DNA of 64,000 nucleotides from Halanaerobium saccharolyticum subsp. saccharolyticum DSM 6643 (GTDB taxonomy: Bacteria > Bacillota > Halanaerobiia > Halanaerobiales > Halanaerobiaceae), in NCBI RefSeq assembly GCF_000350165.1, contig NZ_CAUI01000023.1, positions 248,001-312,000 of the forward strand, given 5' to 3'. The position numbers and the translations under genes were made by a program. Under the pieces are notes generated by a model. That model was not told the origin of the DNA. It did no database searches and saw only the letters and a program-made list of their open reading frames with translations. Shown piece by piece: positions 61,573-64,000 of the stretch (position 1 is its first letter; every line of letters begins with the position of its first letter).

Positions 61573-61576
61573 TATT

Positions 61577-61662
61577 TCCTCCTTTTAGCAGCCGGCTATC
61601 TCAAGTTGAGATCCTTAGCTTTGTGTCACTGCCTCAAAGCAGTTTTACCCTTTAAAAGAGGG
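61577..61662 (-). promoter_or_regulatory. c-di-GMP-I riboswitch, second aptamer, next to the SD
   Basis: The minus strand reads AAAGGGTAAAACTGCTTTGA, GGCAGTGACACAAAGCTAAG, GATCTCAACTTGAGATAGCC, GGCTGCTAAAAGGAGG. It has GGnAAAAC, the CTGC/GCAG P2 hairpin, GACACAAAGC, an ATCTC/GAGAT P3 stem and AGCCGGCTGC, the GEMM-I consensus. CCTCTTTT (61654-61661) can pair with AAAAGGAGG, extending P1 over the SD, so ligand could hide the ribosome site. Confidence 0.8.
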
Positions 61663-61671
61663 CTGAAAAAT

Positions 61672-61806
61672 AAAAATCCTGTCATATATTAAATGACAGG
61701 TCAAGCTTGCCCCTTGCCAGGTAGTTTCACAACCATTGTTTGAAAACATTAGGTCTGAAAACTTTGCGCCTCTATCCTTTCGGATTGAGTTGCCCTTTTC
61801 TGTCAG
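61672..61806 (-). promoter_or_regulatory. c-di-GMP-I riboswitch, first aptamer, with terminator
   Basis: The minus strand holds AGGGCAACTC, an ATCC-GAAA-GGAT hairpin with a GNRA tetraloop, GGCGCAAAG, a TTTCA/TGAAA P3 stem with inner GACC/GGTT and TGTTT/AAACA pairs, and CTACCTGGCAAGG: a GEMM-I aptamer. A perfect terminator CCTGTCAT/ATGACAGG (61678-61700) plus TTTTTATTTTT follows. TGACAG (61800-61805) at the aptamer 5' end can pair with CTGTCA of the terminator arm, so aptamer P1 and terminator exclude one another. Confidence 0.78.
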
Positions 61807-61926
61807 GTTAATTCTTATTTGATTTAATTATATCAGCTTGAAAATTAAAATCAAGTAATTTTTGGTAAATATTTAAAAAGGTGAATTGAAAATTACAAAA
61901 TGTTAGGTTTTGATTTTCTAGACATT

Positions 61927-61965
61927 AAAAAATGGCGGTAAGCCTATTATGACCTACCACCATTT
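61927..61965 (-). terminator. Terminator of the alkaline phosphatase gene
   Basis: AATGGTGGTAGGTC pairs with GGCTTACCGCCATT, followed by TTTTT on the minus strand. Between it (61927) and the riboswitch at 61806 is about 120 bp of AT-rich DNA that should hold the riboswitch promoter. Confidence 0.85.
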
Positions 61966-62015
61966 ATATTAATTTTATTCAATTTTAATTATTTATTCTT
62001 CTCTCAGTTATTTAC

Positions 62016-63374
62016 TTATGGACGCATTGAATCAAATAGCAGATCTGAGAATTCAGTATTCTGCATCATTCCATTAAATGCTTCTGCTCCTTCACCATAA
62101 GCAAAGACTGGTACTGAGTTAAGTGTGTGTCCACCAGTAGAGGAATTAGCTCTAATGCGAGAACTTAGAACTCCTGCCTGATACTCTTGAGCAATAACAG
62201 AGCCGATCTCCCATCCTACAAGATAGGTATACTTGAGATTACCTTCTTCATCTACAACTTTCTCATTGAAACTGGCAACTTCTGTATCGGATAAAGAAAT
62301 ATTTGCATATTCTTCAAATACTGACTTAACACTCTCTACAGTAAATCCATTCCCATTTTCTTTAGCTGTCATCTGTGCAGCCATATATTCTGGAGAAACA
62401 TCAATGTTCATTAAAGCTTCTTTATTAATTGGTTCAGATACTGAAAAACCAAGAGTTTCATGGTCAGCTGTTACAATAACTAAAGTATCTCCATTTTCCT
62501 CAGCAAAATCCATTGCTGCTCTTACACTGGCATCAAAATCAAGAGTTTCAGCTACAACGCCAGGGATATCTGCTGCATGAGATGCATGGTCAATTCTGGC
62601 ACCTTCTGCCATTAAGAAAAATCCATCTTCATCTTCAGAAAGTACTTCTAGAGCCTTTTTAGTCATTGCTTCCATTGAAGGTTCATTAGAACCAACATCA
62701 TCACGATCATTAACATAGTTCATATATGAATCATTAAATAAACCAAGAAGCTTTCCATCCATGGCAATAACTTTTTCTAATTGAGTTTTATCAGATACAT
62801 ACTGATAACCGTTTTCTTTAGCTTTAGCGATTAAATTTTCGCCAGCTTCTTCTTCCATAAAGTCTTCACGGCCACCACCAAGCATTACATCTACACCATT
62901 ATTAATAGCCTGCTTGGCAATTTCTCCACCCATACCTCTATCTTCAACTGAGGCAATAAAGGCAGCTGGAGTTGCATCAGTTACAGTATTTGTACTGATT
63001 ACACCTGTAGCTTTGTTTCTAACCTGAGCAAAGTCTAATACAGAATCCAGTTCAGCACCATTTTTATTCATAGCAATTGCACCATTATATACCTTATGGC
63101 CTGTTGCCATTGCAGTACCGGCTGCAGCTGAATCTGTAACTCCCTCAGTAGAACTGGTCATCATAATACCAGTTTCAGGTAGTTTCATTAATTCAAGTTC
63201 ATGGTCTTTATCCCCAGCAAGATAGCGTGTCATATCAATCTGGCCAATTCCCAGACCATCACCTATCAATAAAATTACATTTTTAACTTCAGCCTGGGCA
63301 GCTGCAGTAAATATCAAAGCAAAAACTAAGAACAATGAAGCTACTAACATTAATTTTTTGGACTTTTTAAACAT
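62016..63374 (-). CDS. Alkaline phosphatase, secreted
   Basis: 452 residues. Signal peptide (LMLVASLFLVFALIFTAAAQA). ILLIGDGLGIGQI (metal Asp), VTDSAAAGTAMATG with the phosphorylated Ser, RIDHASHAADIPGV, VIVTADHETLGF and SSTGGHTLNSVPVFAYG (metal ligands) are those of the PhoA family. It releases phosphate from organic esters outside the cell. Its SD is AAGGAGG. No PhoB-box was identified by eye. Confidence 0.95.
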   Translation of the reverse strand: MFKKSKKLMLVASLFLVFALIFTAAAQAEVKNVILLIGDGLGIGQIDMTRYLAGDKDHELELMKLPETGIMMTSSTEGVTDSAAAGTAMATGHKVYNGAIAMNKNGAELDSVLDFAQVRNKATGVISTNTVTDATPAAFIASVEDRGMGGEIAKQAINNGVDVMLGGGREDFMEEEAGENLIAKAKENGYQYVSDKTQLEKVIAMDGKLLGLFNDSYMNYVNDRDDVGSNEPSMEAMTKKALEVLSEDEDGFFLMAEGARIDHASHAADIPGVVAETLDFDASVRAAMDFAEENGDTLVIVTADHETLGFSVSEPINKEALMNIDVSPEYMAAQMTAKENGNGFTVESVKSVFEEYANISLSDTEVASFNEKVVDEEGNLKYTYLVGWEIGSVIAQEYQAGVLSSRIRANSSTGGHTLNSVPVFAYGEGAEAFNGMMQNTEFSDLLFDSMRP

Positions 63375-63508
63375 AAATTTAATTCCTCCTTAAAATTTTT
63401 GTTTGTCAGACGACTGATGTGTCCTTATTATTTTTATTCAATAGAAGAGGTGCAAACCCTTCTTTTTTTAAGATTTTTTCTGAAAATTATAAAGATGACT
63501 ATGCTCAT

Positions 63509-64000
63509 TTAGTCTAATGAAAATATGGCAACTTTGTCTCCTTTAAGATACTGCCACTTACCAGTAAATCCAGCTTTCATGGCACCAATTTCCAGGTGCA
63601 GCATAGCAATTCCGCAGTCAATATTTTTTGAGCGCTCCTCATTTTTTTCTTTATTGTCCAGCTGAATAATTATAGAATTTCCTTCAATTTTAAAACGCCA
63701 GGGCTGGCGATTCAGTGCTGATGGAGCTAATCTTGCTGTTTCAAGAGCAGTAATCATCCACTCAGGTATTTTTTCTAAATTATTTTTATTTACTATTAAT
63801 TTTTTTAAATCTAATCTTTTTTTACTTTTTATAACTTTTTTTAAAACTCTTTCTGAAATAGTTGGCTTAGCTTCCGGATAACCAATAGGAGAAATAGCAT
63901 AGAGTTTTTCTTTTTGATTTAAATTTAAATCAGCCAGTACTTTATCTGATTTAAAGGTACCAGAAACCCAGCAACTTCCGAGCTCTAAAGCGGTGGCCTC
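63509..64000 (-). CDS. Nitroreductase-family protein (TM1586 type), N-terminus beyond the window
   Basis: The minus-strand frame is open from the window edge to 63509. It reads ALELGSCWVSGTFKSDKV, LYAISPIGYPEAKPTISERV, IPEWMITALETARLAPSALN and RQPWRFKIEGNSIIIQLDN, ending in KGDKVAIFSLD. APSALNRQPW is the FMN-binding motif repeated in the C-terminal half of TM1586-type nitroreductases. About 163 C-terminal residues are inside; the ATG at 63757 is an internal Met, not the start. Confidence 0.82.
   Translation of the reverse strand, partial: EATALELGSCWVSGTFKSDKVLADLNLNQKEKLYAISPIGYPEAKPTISERVLKKVIKSKKRLDLKKLIVNKNNLEKIPEWMITALETARLAPSALNRQPWRFKIEGNSIIIQLDNKEKNEERSKNIDCGIAMLHLEIGAMKAGFTGKWQYLKGDKVAIFSLD

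Overview
The window looks like chromosomal DNA of an AT-rich, anaerobic, salt-adapted low-GC Gram-positive bacterium. A Halanaerobium-like member of the Halanaerobiales is my inference. The basis is the mix of [FeFe]-hydrogenase maturases, a tungsten-type aldehyde:ferredoxin oxidoreductase, a large Mrp/Mbh-type Na+/H+ antiporter, Firmicute T-box and TPP leaders, frequent TTG starts behind strong GGAGG sites, and no respiratory genes. Most genes lie on the minus strand. No rRNA, tRNA or CRISPR array was seen.

Layout. 1-9.4 kb: truncated manA, an FtsA-like actin-fold protein with a long tail, an HD-GYP phosphodiesterase, a PfkB kinase, an ECF S-component, an M48 peptidase, and argG-argH behind an arginine-type T-box. 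9.9-19.1 kb: fructokinase, a metallo-hydrolase, then a tungsto-enzyme cluster. That cluster has MoaD-like and ThiF-like proteins, the AOR behind a Moco/Tuco riboswitch, and a radical SAM maturase with an AbrB-like N-terminus. A NhaC antiporter and a PLP gamma-lyase follow. 19.3-24.7 kb: a thiamin regulon (thiT, thiC, thiW, thiD, thiE, thiM) with two TPP riboswitches and an unusual 60-bp tandem repeat with covarying stems. 24.7-37 kb: SLC13 and SulP transporters, the hydG-hydF-hydE maturation operon with a TM1266-type gene, and a TAXI-TRAP transporter. 37-54 kb: a nuclease lipoprotein, an aminotransferase, a REC-GGDEF cyclase, an M20 hydrolase, a nine-gene Mrp/Mbh-type antiporter with three MrpD-like subunits joined to an Fe-alcohol dehydrogenase, and an LtaS-like synthase coupled to a membrane-anchored GDPD. 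53.4-59.4 kb: larA-lrgB-lrgA and a FadR-type regulator, separated by an IS605-type element with a decayed tnpA and an intact tnpB. 59.6-64 kb: a secreted ComEC-type MBL/HhH protein, a DUF3006 protein, a secreted protein behind two tandem c-di-GMP-I riboswitches, alkaline phosphatase, and a truncated nitroreductase.

How the parts connect. Cyclic di-GMP has a GGDEF protein, an HD-GYP protein and a tandem riboswitch output in one window. Tungsten-cofactor sensing appears to control AOR. Lactate/pyruvate handling (LarA, LrgAB) has a perfect 17-bp GntR/FadR-type operator in front of lrgA, and the probable regulator gene now sits on the other side of the IS. The most notable items are the tandem c-di-GMP leader with two different expression platforms, the P3-less Moco/Tuco leader, the covarying repeat between thiT and thiC, the IS-split regulator/operator pair, and the GDPD gene with no conventional start codon. 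Motif positions, palindromes and start sites were read directly from the sequence. Functions come from family recognition without database searches.
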